The notes below the pieces were generated by a model. The model made no database searches, was not told where the DNA came from, and worked only from the letters and a program-made list of their open reading frames with translations. A DNA stretch of 64,000 nucleotides from Atrina japonica (lineage: Eukaryota; Mollusca; Bivalvia; Pterioida; Pinnidae). Of the stretch, positions 11,763-24,700 are shown piece after piece (the stretch's first letter is position 1; every line of letters begins with the position of its first letter). The translations under genes and the position numbers were made by a program. The stretch lies in contig BROG01000531.1 of assembly GCA_030159075.1 (NCBI GenBank), forward strand, positions 319,001 to 383,000. The letters run 5' to 3'.

Positions 11763-13255
11763 CAACAAGAGGTCTATTGGGACTTAATGGTCACCTGAGA
11801 AAAATTTCGAGTCAAGTTTGATTAAAATTAGTGCACTGGTGATATCGAAAACCAAAATTTGACAAAAACTTCTGTCAAAAACAGTCCACTAATGGAATAT
11901 AATTCCCAAAGGGGTGACCTGACAATTTTGAAAGATCTTTGCGTTTTGACTTTTTTGTCGTTCATACTTACCTATTATACAAGATGGGAAAATACTCCCA
12001 TAATGAGCGACCTGACTTGACTTTTCTGCATTCTGTCACTTTCTCTATCTATGACAAAGATAATGTCAAAAAGTCAAAAACATGAAAAAAAGTTTGAATA
12101 ACTCCCAAAATTATCCTGCAATTTCGGCCTGACATTCTTGAGAAGTGCTGAAACATTTTTGTTTCTTTCACTCAATCTAATATTTTTGAGACAAAAGACT
12201 TCTGTCAAAAACCACGAAAAATCACTAAAAAGGGGAAATAACTCCCAAAAGGGGCAACCTAACAATTTCAACCCTTTTAACTTTTTTGTAGAGCTTTGCA
12301 TGTTGAACATTTTTGTTTCTTTCGCTTTTACTCTACTTATTATACTTTTCTGTCCCATCCAAAAACATGAAAAAATCCACAAAAAAGGGGAAACAACTCC
12401 CATAAGGGTCGACCCGACCAAAATAAAATATTTGTAGATTTTTGCAAGCCGCTCATTTAAAGGTAACTGTTTTTTCTCTAGTTTTGATAATTTGGAGATA
12501 CATGTATTAAATCAAAAATATCTGCTGACTCATTCATTCTATATTTAGCCATAGCAGCCATGTTTGGTCCTAGCCCCATTTCATTTGCAAACTTTATACT
12601 GTTTACATGGTTATACTTCCTGACTTTGTTCAAATTGGTCCTACGTAGAAGTATAAATGTCAAAATATTGATACTCAGGTGTTGGCGGCCTTGACCTCTG
12701 ACCCCATAACTTTGAAATTTTGCTGAAGTAGTAAAAAAGAAAAATTTATTAAAGATGTACAAAGTGTCTGTGGCATTGCTTTTTGACCTTGAATTTTTCA
12801 AAATGATCCTTAGACATAAAAACTTTCCATATATCTTTGTATACGAGAAGTTGATCAATTTTGAGTCATTTTGTAATACAAACGTACCCTGTGTTACGAA
12901 GAGCCCCCTAGGTATGGTTTCCTTTTCTTTTACATTGACTTTACAATCATACATACAAAAGTGAAAAAACTGGATTTTTAAAGTGTTGGTCCTTTTTGGC
13001 TCCTTTTGTCACAGTCGAGTCCTGTCGGCGACACGGATTAAAAAGAACATGTCACAGCTCACCCTGCTCTCAATGGCCGTAAGTGCTGAGCATAGGCCAA
13101 AATTAGAAGGCCTTCATCGGCATTTGGTGACGTCTCCATATGAGTGAAATATTCTTGAGTGGGATGTTAAACAACAATAAACAAACAAACAAACAAACCA
13201 ACCTAGCTCCTTTTCAATTGCAAACTTTAAGCGGATTCACATGGGGGCCAGGTGA
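11763..13255 (+). mobile_element. Interspersed repeat, family 1, degraded copy interrupted by a SINE
   Basis: Same order of motifs as 1663-3836: the GGTCACCTGAG left end, the internal GGGGAAATAACTCCC units (about 11990-12410), and the GTTGATCAATTTTGAGT-type segment. A truncated SINE A (13008-13200) sits inside it near the 3' end, so the SINE arrived later. Confidence 0.55.
13008..13202 (+). mobile_element. SINE family A, 5'-truncated, nested
   Basis: Carries the body CTCAATGGCCGTAAGTGCTG, the GGTGACGTCTCCATATGAG segment and the CAATAAACAAACAAAC tail. The tRNA-like head is missing apart from a B-box trace (GTCGAGTCC). Confidence 0.75.
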
Positions 13256-13259
13256 ACTA

Positions 13260-14935
13260 AAAATCAATTCAAGACATCCATAAATGTTTCAATAAATCAT
13301 CAAAATATGTAAAGAGTAAAGTTCAACAGGAACTTGAACCCACTGTAAGTTTTTAACTTCACTGACCAATGAAATATCATGAAACAAATAAAGTTCACTA
13401 AAAAAAAAACAACCCACAATCACAGGACACTTTAAACATGTTAAACATGTCAAAACATTACTTGGCATACAAAAAAATGAACTTTTCATGTTACAATTTG
13501 CATTGATTAGTATTTGATTTGAAAACATGAATCTGAAAATTATGACTTCATACAACTAGCATATTAATAGACACCAAAACTTGTCTGAAAAGGCAACAGA
13601 AAAATGCAAAAGCAGGCACTATAAACAGGTGGCTTTTATAAAGTGGTTTAATCATTATAAAAAAAAGTTTGCAAAGATTATGTTTGGATGGCCATTTTTA
13701 GGCAGGTTCCTTTTAAACAGTGGTGGCCTTTAATGCAAGCTTTACTATATATAGTTAATATATATTGTACATATATATATATACAAAAATATTATTATGT
13801 AGCAAGTTGATGGATTTGATTTACAGAAAAGATCACCAACAACTCTAGATGGTACTGACATTCAAATACCTTGGCAATATAAACAAAAAAAATTCTAGAT
13901 ATTTATGATGTGCGGACATTTTCCAACATTACAAAATCGAGAATGTTCAACCCTTTCAATACTGCAATACATTTTTTGCGGCCTACTCACTGTAGCATAT
14001 TTTCATCACAATGTTGTTTTGTCCAATTTTTAATTTATGGGTGTGGAATGAATATATTTGTGAGAGAAATTTAAAGAATTTGATCTTATTTTAATAATGT
14101 ACAAATAGAACTTTTGAATAAAAAACTTGAATAAATTAATACATTCTAAATACTTGTATAGTTTTTATTGTATACAAATTTTTCCTTTGCGTTCCATATA
14201 AAAAATTGCATGTATACTCATTATGAAAAAGGTGATGAAAATATGCTAACTCACTTGTGACTTGATAAAATATCCAAATTGTAAGTTGGACCAACATTTT
14301 CAGTTGTAAATGTGTTAAGTTTAACACTTTGATTTAAATTATTTGTCGACATGTTCAGTGAAGGAGGTTTCTGCATTGAAATTGTCCGTAAAATCATCGT
14401 CACCGCTAACATCTCATTCTGAATCAATATCTATCTCAGATTCTGTTTCTGTAGGAAAATAGTTTACAGGTTGTTCTGTTTCTGTAGAAATAGGATTTAT
14501 AGGTTGTTCACGTGCAGAATCATCATTCAAATCAGATACTAAAAATCTAACTAAGAATCAGAGTTGAAAATATCTAAAACATATTGGGGGAATCTCAAAT
14601 GCATAATCCACAGCCATTTTTCAATGACTTTCATTCACCAGTTTAAAAAAATAGCACTTTTATATTTGTCGTAACTTGCATATTTTCGTCGGCATCCATT
14701 ACATGTACATGTGATAACATTGACTAAAGTCTCATCTAACTCTCATTCTAATCATGAAATCCGGTCATAAACTGAGATTGGCAAAACTTGAATTGAAAGT
14801 GAAGCCACTGAAGGAGAAATACAAGGAAGTTTACGGCGTTCTCGTAAACAGCAGTTGTACTTCTACTTGGCAATCATGAACATAATCTTGAGTAGTGAAC
14901 AATAGATTTAGCAGGCGTTTTTGGACATGAAAGGG
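13260..14935. other. AT-rich DNA downstream of LACTB
   Basis: This lies 3' of the LACTB stop codon and probably contains its 3' UTR. The first AATAAA-type signals on the minus strand are several hundred bases beyond the stop, so the UTR end cannot be fixed. No other gene is visible. A (TA)-rich patch lies at 13747-13785. Confidence 0.4.
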
Positions 14936-15569
14936 TTAAGGTGTATGGACATTTTCAAATATTTCAGCAATATGAAATGCTGTTGTCTCAAGGTTTACTG
15001 ATTGGATATTAACAATAACAGCAACTATAACACCTTTTGGACAGTCCTCCTTGCAATTGCTATTAAAGTTGTCTCCCTTTGACGGTAAAATAACCAGCAC
15101 ACTACTTGCCCCTACAGCGCCACCTGTGTGTGATGCAGAATACTTCTGGTGTCTGCAACATCCATATTCATGTTTTTCTTGTACAACATACCATCCCATT
15201 CCATAGAACATTTCATTTTCATTCTCATTTGTTTTTGTAACTGGGGACCATAACATTTTGACAGTTTCTGCTTCAAGAAAACCCGGTTTTACTGTGGATC
15301 TGTATCCATGACTGCTATCGTCATTCTTCATCTGTTCTGATATTTCATTCTGTGGCGAATTACCTTCAGAAGTTTCAGAGTTGTTATTTTCCGATTTGGA
15401 ACCCACTGACGATGATGAAGATGGTCGATACTGATAGCTATACAGCATAACGTTGCCAAATTTTAACAAATCGTGAACGTTGGAAATTAATCCACCGCCA
15501 GCATACTTGTATGACAAATCCACATATGGCACATTTGTCAATCTTCCTTTCTGGTTTTTTTGGTAATGT
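14936..15569 (-). CDS. LACTB: LACTB exon 9 (C-terminal catalytic part, stop)
   Basis: Acceptor TTGCAG precedes ACATTACC; one base completes the codon from exon 8. It encodes the NVPYVDLSYKYAGGG block, the SASHTGGAVGASS block holding the HTG motif, and the C-terminus ending in NVHTP. A Ser/Asn-rich insert (about residues 454-488) separates the two conserved blocks. Confidence 0.93.
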
Positions 15570-18500
15570 CTGCAATTAAATCATCAGAATTTGAAAATGA
15601 AAACTTTAGTCTACCATGCGTGTCTGGACATTTTGTTTCATTTTCAGCTATTACTAATTTCCAGGTTAAAAAAATGATATTTGATAATTAATGCTAAAGC
15701 TAACTAAATTTTCCTGAAAATAAAACACTGATTGTTTATGAGCAACAGAAGAGTTGTAATGGGATGATTTCATGCTCAAGTAAATTCTAACTATAGATTT
15801 TCACTGTTTTTATATAAATGGGACCAACAATTTATTCGAAACATCAAGAAATTCAACTTGTGAAAAAGTTCAAATTATAGATTGTTTATAAGGCAAAAAA
15901 AAAATTTAATCATTAGTTTCTCTGGCACCACCACAATTCCAAAAATGATGCCGCACTCTGAATTTTTATCGTTTTTTTCTTTTTCCTCTTTTGAAATTTT
16001 CAATTCTGTAAATCTCCGGAATTTTCAATTCCTGGTTATGTTATACCATATCCGAATTTGTAAATTAAGCATTCAATTGACTAAGATGTAGATCAGCGTT
16101 ACATTTAGTTACCATGTGCTGTGAACTTCGGTGGTAAATTGAGTTTATCATTGACACACTTCGGTGATAAAATTTTATTGACACAAGATTGTCTGAGAAA
16201 TTCGACTTACTTAAGTTCAACCCATTGACGTTCAACTGTACTTACAGAAAGTATAAATACAAAAAGTATGTAAATTCTGACACCCTTGATATATAACAAT
16301 ACGGAAAATAAGGGACAATTCACATAATTTTGCAAGGCTTTTAATTATTATACGGATGAATCTACTCATTTTTTTCCATTAAGACAGCCTTTACACTGGA
16401 TAACCATAGGTATTATAAGAAGTAGGAAAGATAGCTCTTGCCAGTATTAAGAGAAGTAGGAAAGATAACTTTTGCCAGTATTATGAGAAGTAGAAAGATA
16501 ACTCTTGCCAGTATTATGAGAAGTAGGAAAGATAACTCTTGCCAGTATTATGAGAAGTAGGAAAGATAGCTCTTGCCAGTATTATGAAAAGTAGGAAAGA
16601 TAACTCTTGCCAGTATTATGCGACATAGAAACGACAAGTCTTGCCAGTATTAAGTAGGAAAGATAACTTTCGCCAATACAATGAGAAGCAGGAAAGACAA
16701 CTCTTGTCAGTATTACGAGAAGTAGGAAAGACAACTCTTGCCAGTATTATAAGAAGAAGGAAAGATAATTTTTGCCAGTATTATGGGAAGTAGGAAAGAT
16801 AACTCTTGCCAGTATTATGGGAAGTAGGAAAGATAACTCTGCAAGTATTATGCAAAGTAGGAAAGATAAGTCTTGCCAGTATTATGCGAAGTAGGAAAAA
16901 TAAGTCTTGCCAGTATTATGAGGAGTAGAAAGATAACTATTGCCAGTATTATGAAATGTAGGAAAGATAAAGCTGCCAGTATTATTATCTTGCCAGTGTA
17001 TTCTTAATGTTGCTATGCTGCATTATCAAAATTTTAGACTCGCAGTCAGGTTGAAAAAAAAAAGTTCACAAGACTACCGTTGATTTAATTTTTGATTCTA
17101 AATAATTTTTAGTCAACAATTTTTCAGTTATATGGTGTTAGCCAGTTTTTATTGGTGGAGGAGAGAACCCAAGAAGAGACTACCAGCCTTCCCCAAGTTA
17201 ACTGGCAAACTTTCTCACAAAAATCAGCTTAGGTTCCAGTGGGTCTTGAACATGCACTGACCAGAAGTGAGATTTAAAGGTTCAAAGTGTGATGCTCTAA
17301 CCACTTGGCCACAGAGGCCCCCACAAGATGACCACCTGCCAAGTTATATATGAATTGCACTATATGGCACTTATGTTGATATTTATGAGATATTATCAAT
17401 TTAGTAATTTCAGAGTTACCTGCCCCTGTTGTAAATGATTGGTTCATGTTTCTCAAGATATGTGTTTCGTAAATCCAAATCTGTTAAGAACTTTTTCATT
17501 ATTTTCTCAAATGGCTCTTTCCTGGCACCCTCCAACACTGCACTAATCAAAGTCCATCCATGTGTGGTATACAGAAACTTCTCATCTAAAATGGAAACAA
17601 AAAAGTCAAAACACATATATGAGCCAGCATCTGTGAACAGGGACAATTTTTGGGGAAATTGTGATTTTCATGATTTCAGGTACTTGACCATATATGGATT
17701 TGAAAGATACAATATGTGAATGAACACAGGTGAGAGAAGTTCTTTTTGTTTTCAGCATGAACAATTTACAAATTTAAAAATATATGTATTAAGTCTAGTG
17801 GAATTCCTTTTTTTTCCACTCACATTTCATTGGTAAAGTCATAAGGACCTTTTTCTCAGTCTCTGGCTCATATGATATCCAAGATAAATTGGCACATGTC
17901 TATATACACAACAAGTCTAAATTTAATCAGAACAGAGGTGATGGCTCATATAATATCCAAGATAAATTGGCACATGTCCATATACACAACAAGTCTAAAT
18001 TTAATCAGAACAGAGGTGATGGGCTTGTTGTTGACACAAAATATTTGAGCTACAGTAATGCATGGCAATGAGTTACCTGTATATCCTATTTTTAGAAAAT
18101 ATACAAGGGAAAGTAATAAACACATTCTCAAATCAGCGAAGATTTTAACCCACCCTGACCAGAATTTTAAGGGACTTCATAGTTTAAAGCGTGATGCTCT
18201 AACCAACTTTTATATTTAGTTGGTTGGTTGTATTGTTGTTTAACGTCCCACTCAAGAATCTTCCACTCATATGGAGACGTCAACAAAGCCGGTGAAGAGC
18301 TTCAAAGTTTGGCATATGCTTGGCATTTAGAGCCATTGAGCAGTGAAGGTTCTTTAACGTGCAAACACCTACTGTGACACGGGACCTTGGATTTTACTGT
18401 CTCATCTGAAGGACAGGAATCCCACCTGACCCTGGCTGGACTCAAACTCACGATCAAGAGTCGAGCACACTACCTATCAAATGAGCCATGCTGACTCTTT

Positions 18501-18713
18501 TACATTTAGCAAGACTGCAAATATTAAAACAAAAACATTCCAATCTTACTTTAACATCTAGCTTCACATACAAAACACAGGACTGACCATTTTAATTTCA
18601 AGTGCTTTGCTTTGATTCATTACTGGTATATATAATTAACTGTTTTACCTATCTTGAGTAACTTATCTCATGATAGAAAATTTATAAACAGCAATGGTAG
18701 CTATATGTCCTTC

Positions 18714-18749
<36 letters not shown>

Positions 18750-21700
18750 CACCTTCCATTGCTATTTACACATATTTCATATGATAAAAAAATTACTCAC
18801 AACAGGTAAATCCAGACATGTTAACCTCTAATGACCAAAAAGAGGTAGATTTACACCTCCAAAGAGGCAGCATTGTGTGTAACATTTATGTGGTATTTTG
18901 GTGACTGTATTTCTTCAAAAATATTATGTCAAACAGTGTTAGCCCTGAAAATGTATTGGCCAAATCATTGGCAAACTTCAATTTTCATCGGACAATTTCA
19001 ATTTTTATTGGCGAAAATTTAAAATCTTAAATTTTTTTTTTTGTATTTCTACTAGTGAAAAAAGTAACTGTGTATACTCAAAAGTTAAATAAAAACTTAA
19101 AAAGTATTCTTTGATCCCTCTTTATTCTTAAAGGTATAGTTTAATATACTAAACATGTGTTTGAGTACTCAATTTCATAAATATAGCATTCGATTTGCCT
19201 TGATGGCCATAGCATGCTTTTCTTGAGTTCGAGCCTAAGTGATTGATTAGAATTTCTTGCATTCATTGACAGTATTCAATGTACTGAAACAGAAAAAAAT
19301 TGGTTTTTGGAATAAAATTTTGATGCCTCACATGATTGAAAATGATCGTTTGCGTGCTATTGGGATGCTGGAAGCTGGGATGTCTGAAAGCAATGTGGCA
19401 AGGCAGTTCATATTTACACTGTAATTGCTTTATGGAAACGATATCAGCATACTGGCACTATTCTGGACAGGTCAGCAAGATATGTACATACGGACGTCAC
19501 ATTTGCTTAATTGATTTCAATCAGCTTCTTTGACCGCTAGAAGCATCGACGGATAAGTCCTCCTACCGAAAGGAACAGATTGCAAGATGCCAAAATCTAT
19601 CCACGACGTCCTGCTATCCGTCCTGTTCTGCTCTGGTGTCATTGTGTCACGTGGTTAGCATGGTGTAGGAGGTGTCGTCGTTTCAATAACGGAGATTTGG
19701 GCGGAAGTTCTGTTTACATACAGGTCCAGATTTCAACTTGACAGCAGTGACGGTCATAATTGGTCTTACTGCATGGCGGAATATTATTCAGCGCCACCAA
19801 ATCGGTGGAGGGAGCATTATGGTCTGGGGTGGAATTACAACTCATGGAAGGACCCCTTGACAGGATTGTATGTCAGCACGTAATTCCATTCATTCACAAC
19901 AACCAGCAAAACATCTTTCTGCAGCAGGATAAATCACGACCAAATGTGTTGGTTAGTGACTATCTACAGCAGCAAAATGTTAATGTGCTATCCTGGCCTG
20001 CAATGTCACCGGATTTATCGTCTATAGAACATGTTTGGGTAGCAATGGAATGACGTCTGCGTCAAGAGCTGAACCCTCTGCTACTTTGGACGATTTGTGT
20101 CGTTCTTAATTGCGCATATGGCAGAACTTTTCCCAGGCATTTCTGCATACTCTGATTCGTTCAATGCGTCATAGGTCTGAAGAATGCATCCATGCAAATG
20201 GCGATTATACACTCTACTAAACTGGTGAAACTTTTTTGCACCCCTTTACTTTCAATGACCGTCCGTATCAACTACAATGGACATAATCCGTGATTTGATA
20301 TTTGAATTGAAAAACAATGCATTATATTAAATAATGATATACATAATGCAACATAATATTTTGTATATGAATATATAAATGAAATTACTAAACTACAGAG
20401 GAGCCAACCTGGCTAAGTTGGTAGAGCACTCGACTCTTGATTGTGAGGTCGTGAGTTCGAGTCCAGTCGGCAGCAGGTTGGTTACCTGTCCTTCAGATGA
20501 GACAGTAAAAACTGAGTAAAAACAGTAGGTGTTGGCACGTTGAAGAACCTTCACTGCTCAATGACCGCAAGTACTGAGCATAGACCAAAATTTGAAGCCC
20601 TTTATCTGCATTTGGTGACGTCTCCATATGAGTGAAAGATTCTTGAGTGGGACGTTCAACAACAATAAACAAACAAACTACACAGTTTCTAGTATATTTA
20701 GTATTATCATTATTATTACAGATAAGGGGTCCTTATATGATTAAGTTAGAGTGCTATCCATTTTTCTAATTAGCCTAATAAAAAATTATTAAAAAGTAAA
20801 ACTAAAAAAATATAAAGGAACTTGGCAAACACATCTTCTGACCTAAGTTAAATTTTGCCAAATGTTAATTGCATTAATATTTATGTATGTTACTTATATC
20901 CACTGCATTTAATATTTTAATGGCAATTTATTGTTGATAAACTTTTTATTCGTCGGTTTTAAATCTAATTAAAGTATTATCAGGAATAAATCATATCCAT
21001 GTTGATATTTCAAGATTTATTGATTCGTCGACATTAATTAGGCGTGATAAGTATTACTTCTTAATCAGTTAGTCTGTACATTGCTGGAGTCCTGGGTACT
21101 GTCAAAATAATGCACAGGTATGAAATAAACTCAAGGGTTAAGTGTACACAGGCAGTCTGTGCATTGCCGGAGTCCTGGGTACTGTCAAAATAATGCACAG
21201 GTATGAAATAAACTCAAGGGTTAAGTGTACACAGGCAGTCTGTGCATTGCCGGAGTCCTGGGTACTGTCAAAACAATGCACAGGTATGAAATAAACTCAA
21301 GGCGTGACAAGGCAGTATTGCCGGAGTCCTTACTGTAAAAACAATGCACAGGTATGAAATAAACTCAAGGGTTAAGTGTACACAGGCAGTGCCGGAGTCC
21401 TGGGTACTGTCAAAAACAATGCACAGGTATGTCAAAGTGTACACAGGCAGTCTGTACATTGCCGGAGTCCTGGGTACTGTCAAAACAATGCACAGGTATG
21501 AAATAAACTCGAGGGTTAAGTGTACACAGGCAGACTAAAAAAGCATATTCGGAAAATTACTGTGCTTTGGTAGAAATGTAAAGAAGTTTTGGACAGAATA
21601 GCGGTAGGCAGAAGATCAGTCTAAAAATCGGTAGACTACCACGGAAATCGGTAAAGTTAACGTCTGGGTAAATCAGATGAGTATTAACTCACAAATGATG

Positions 21701-24700
21701 ATGTGTCACAGTAAGTATTTTGAAGTTGATGTAAATATCACCATAATCTCCATTCCATGTCTAACCCAATAAAATTACTTGTTACATATTATTATTAAAG
21801 TCTTAGGACCACTCATATCACTTGCGACTATTTAACAGAGAATTTTGACTTGTGACTTACACCCCAGTCAGGTTCCGTCTTTATGAAAACCCAGATACAG
21901 TGTGCAATCCTAAGTTTGTCTTTAATGTGTCATCTTTGTAAATGTAGTAGAATGTAAAACCCAAATCAAAAACTATCAATATCTTTTTTGGGAATGCCTT
22001 TCAGACTTGTGTTAGGATAGGGTTGATATAAAATGATCCTCAGATTTGTCTTCAGGTCAATTACCTTATGACCTCTTGATAAAATGGCCCCTGATGTCTA
22101 AACCAATCAAAATGATTGTTATCAATAAAAGGTCAATATCTAAACCAATCAAATGAATGTTATATGGTTTCAAGGAACTTACTTGGTTTATTGACAAGTG
22201 GGTCATCCTTGAATAGCTTGAGACTCTCAGTAACCGAACTGAAGTTTTCTTTAATGTAACACTCCTCAGATTTAGAATCTTTAGTGACTTCTGTTTTCTT
22301 CTGACATTTGTTCCCTTCACTATTATCTGAAAAAAGATCATAAATAAAACTTAACCTAAAGATTTTTACTTTAATTTGATTAGTCAGGAAGTATTTCTAT
22401 GTTATTGCCTTTGGAGTAATCATATTACATATTTGCATCTGATTGGTCAAGTGTCAAGAAATACAGTGAAACTTGTATATAGAGATCCCTGTAGGGACAC
22501 AACAAAACCAGTCTTTATAGGGAGGTGGTCTTTGTATAGAAGTTGATTCGTACACAAATGGTTCTATTGGGGACCAGATGGTCTTTAAACACAGGTATTT
22601 GTAGTTAATATTATTGACATCATAACATTCTGTTTGTTAATATTATTGACATAATAACATTCTAGTATTTAATATTATTGACATCATAACATTCTATTAG
22701 TTAATATTATTGACATCATAACATTCTATTATTTAATATTATTGACTTCATAACATTTTATTAGTTAATATTATTGACATCATAACATTTTAGTATTTAA
22801 TATTATTGACATCATAATCACATAACATTCTATTAGTCAATATTATTGACATCATAACATTCTGTTTGTTAATATTATTGACATAATAACAATCTAGTAT
22901 TTAATATTATTGACATCATAACATTCTAGTATTTAATATTATTGACATCATAACATTCTACTAGTCAATATTATTGACATCATAACATTCTAGTATTTAA
23001 TATTATTGACATCATATCATTCTATTAGTTAATATTATTGACATCATAACATTCTACTAGTCAATATTATTGACATCATAACATTCTAGAAGTCAATATT
23101 ATTGACATCATAACATTCTAGAAGTCAATATTATTGACATCATAACATTCTACTAGTCAATATTATTGACATCATAACATTCTAGAAGTCAATATTATTG
23201 ACATCATAACATTCTAGAAGTCAATATTATTGACATCATAACATTCTACTAGTCAATATTATTGACATCATAACATTCTAGAAGTCAATATTATTGACAT
23301 CGTAACATTCTAGAAGTCAATATTATTGACATCATAACATTCTACTAGTCAATATTATTGACATCATAACATTCTACTAGTCAATATTATTGACATCAAT
23401 ATCACATAACATTCTATTAGTCAATATTATTGACATCATAACATTCTACTAGTCAATATTATTGACATCATAACATTCTACTAGTCAATATTATTGACAT
23501 CATAACATTCTAGAAGTCAATATTATTGACATCATAACATTCTAGAAGTCAATATTATTGACATCAATATCATATAACATTCTTATACCTTTCACCCCTA
23601 AGTATCTAAATGGTATGCTCTTTAATGTTGTTAAAGATCAGTACATTATGGTCTGTAGGGATGGAAGTGGTCAATTGAACTGGTCAAGGACCGAGGGACT
23701 GTTTCTGTAATTGTTATCAGAGTACAACAGGGACACTCAATGTATGCCATCTTGTTTTTGCTTTATCATGTTTTACAGTCAGCAATTTATTTTCAGATAA
23801 AGGCATCAGCAGAGTTAAGTGCAGCAGTTTAATTTTCACCTTTGCTACATACTGATACCTGAGCCACACAAACTGTGACTTTTGATACAGACTGATACCT
23901 GAGCCACACAAACTGTGACTTTTGATACATACTGATACCTGAGCCAAACAAACTGTGACTTTTGATACAGACTGATACCTGAGCCACACAAACTGTGACT
24001 TTTGATACAGACTGATACCTGAGCCACACAAACTGTGACTTTTGATACATACTGATACCTGAGCCACACAAACTGTGACTTTTGATACAGACTGATGCCT
24101 GAGCCACACAAACTGTGACTTTTGCTACAGACTGATGTCTGAGCCACACAAACTGTGATTTTTGATACAGACTGATACCTGAGCCACACAAACTGTGACT
24201 CTTGATACAGACTGAAACCTGAGCCACACAAACTGTGACTTTTGATACAGATTGATACCTGAGCCCATCAAACTGTTACTTTTGATACAGACTGATACCT
24301 GAGCCACACAAACTGTGACTTTTGATACAGACTGACACCTGAGCCACACAAACTGTTACTTTTGATACAGACTGACACCTGAGCCACACAAATTGTGACT
24401 TTTGATACAGACTGATACCTGAGCCACACAAACTGTGACTTTTGATACAGACTGATACCTGAGCCACACAAACTGTGACTTTTGATACAGACTGATACCT
24501 GAGCCACACAAACTGTGACTTTTGATACAGCCTGATGCCTGAGCCACACAAACTGTGACTTTTGATACAGACTGACACCTGAGCCACACAAACTGTGACT
24601 TTTGATACAGACTGATACCTGAGCCACACAAACTGTGACTTTTGATACAGACTGATACCTGAGCCACACAAACTGTGACTTTTGCTACAGATTGATACCT

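Noticed and set aside
20400..20480. Functional tRNA gene
   Set aside because: A- and B-box sequences are present, but the segment is the head of a SINE found in five copies and does not fold as a full tRNA.
22600..23583. Possible CRISPR-like array (regular 32-bp repeats)
   Set aside because: Units are directly tandem with no unique spacers, and the context is an animal intron.
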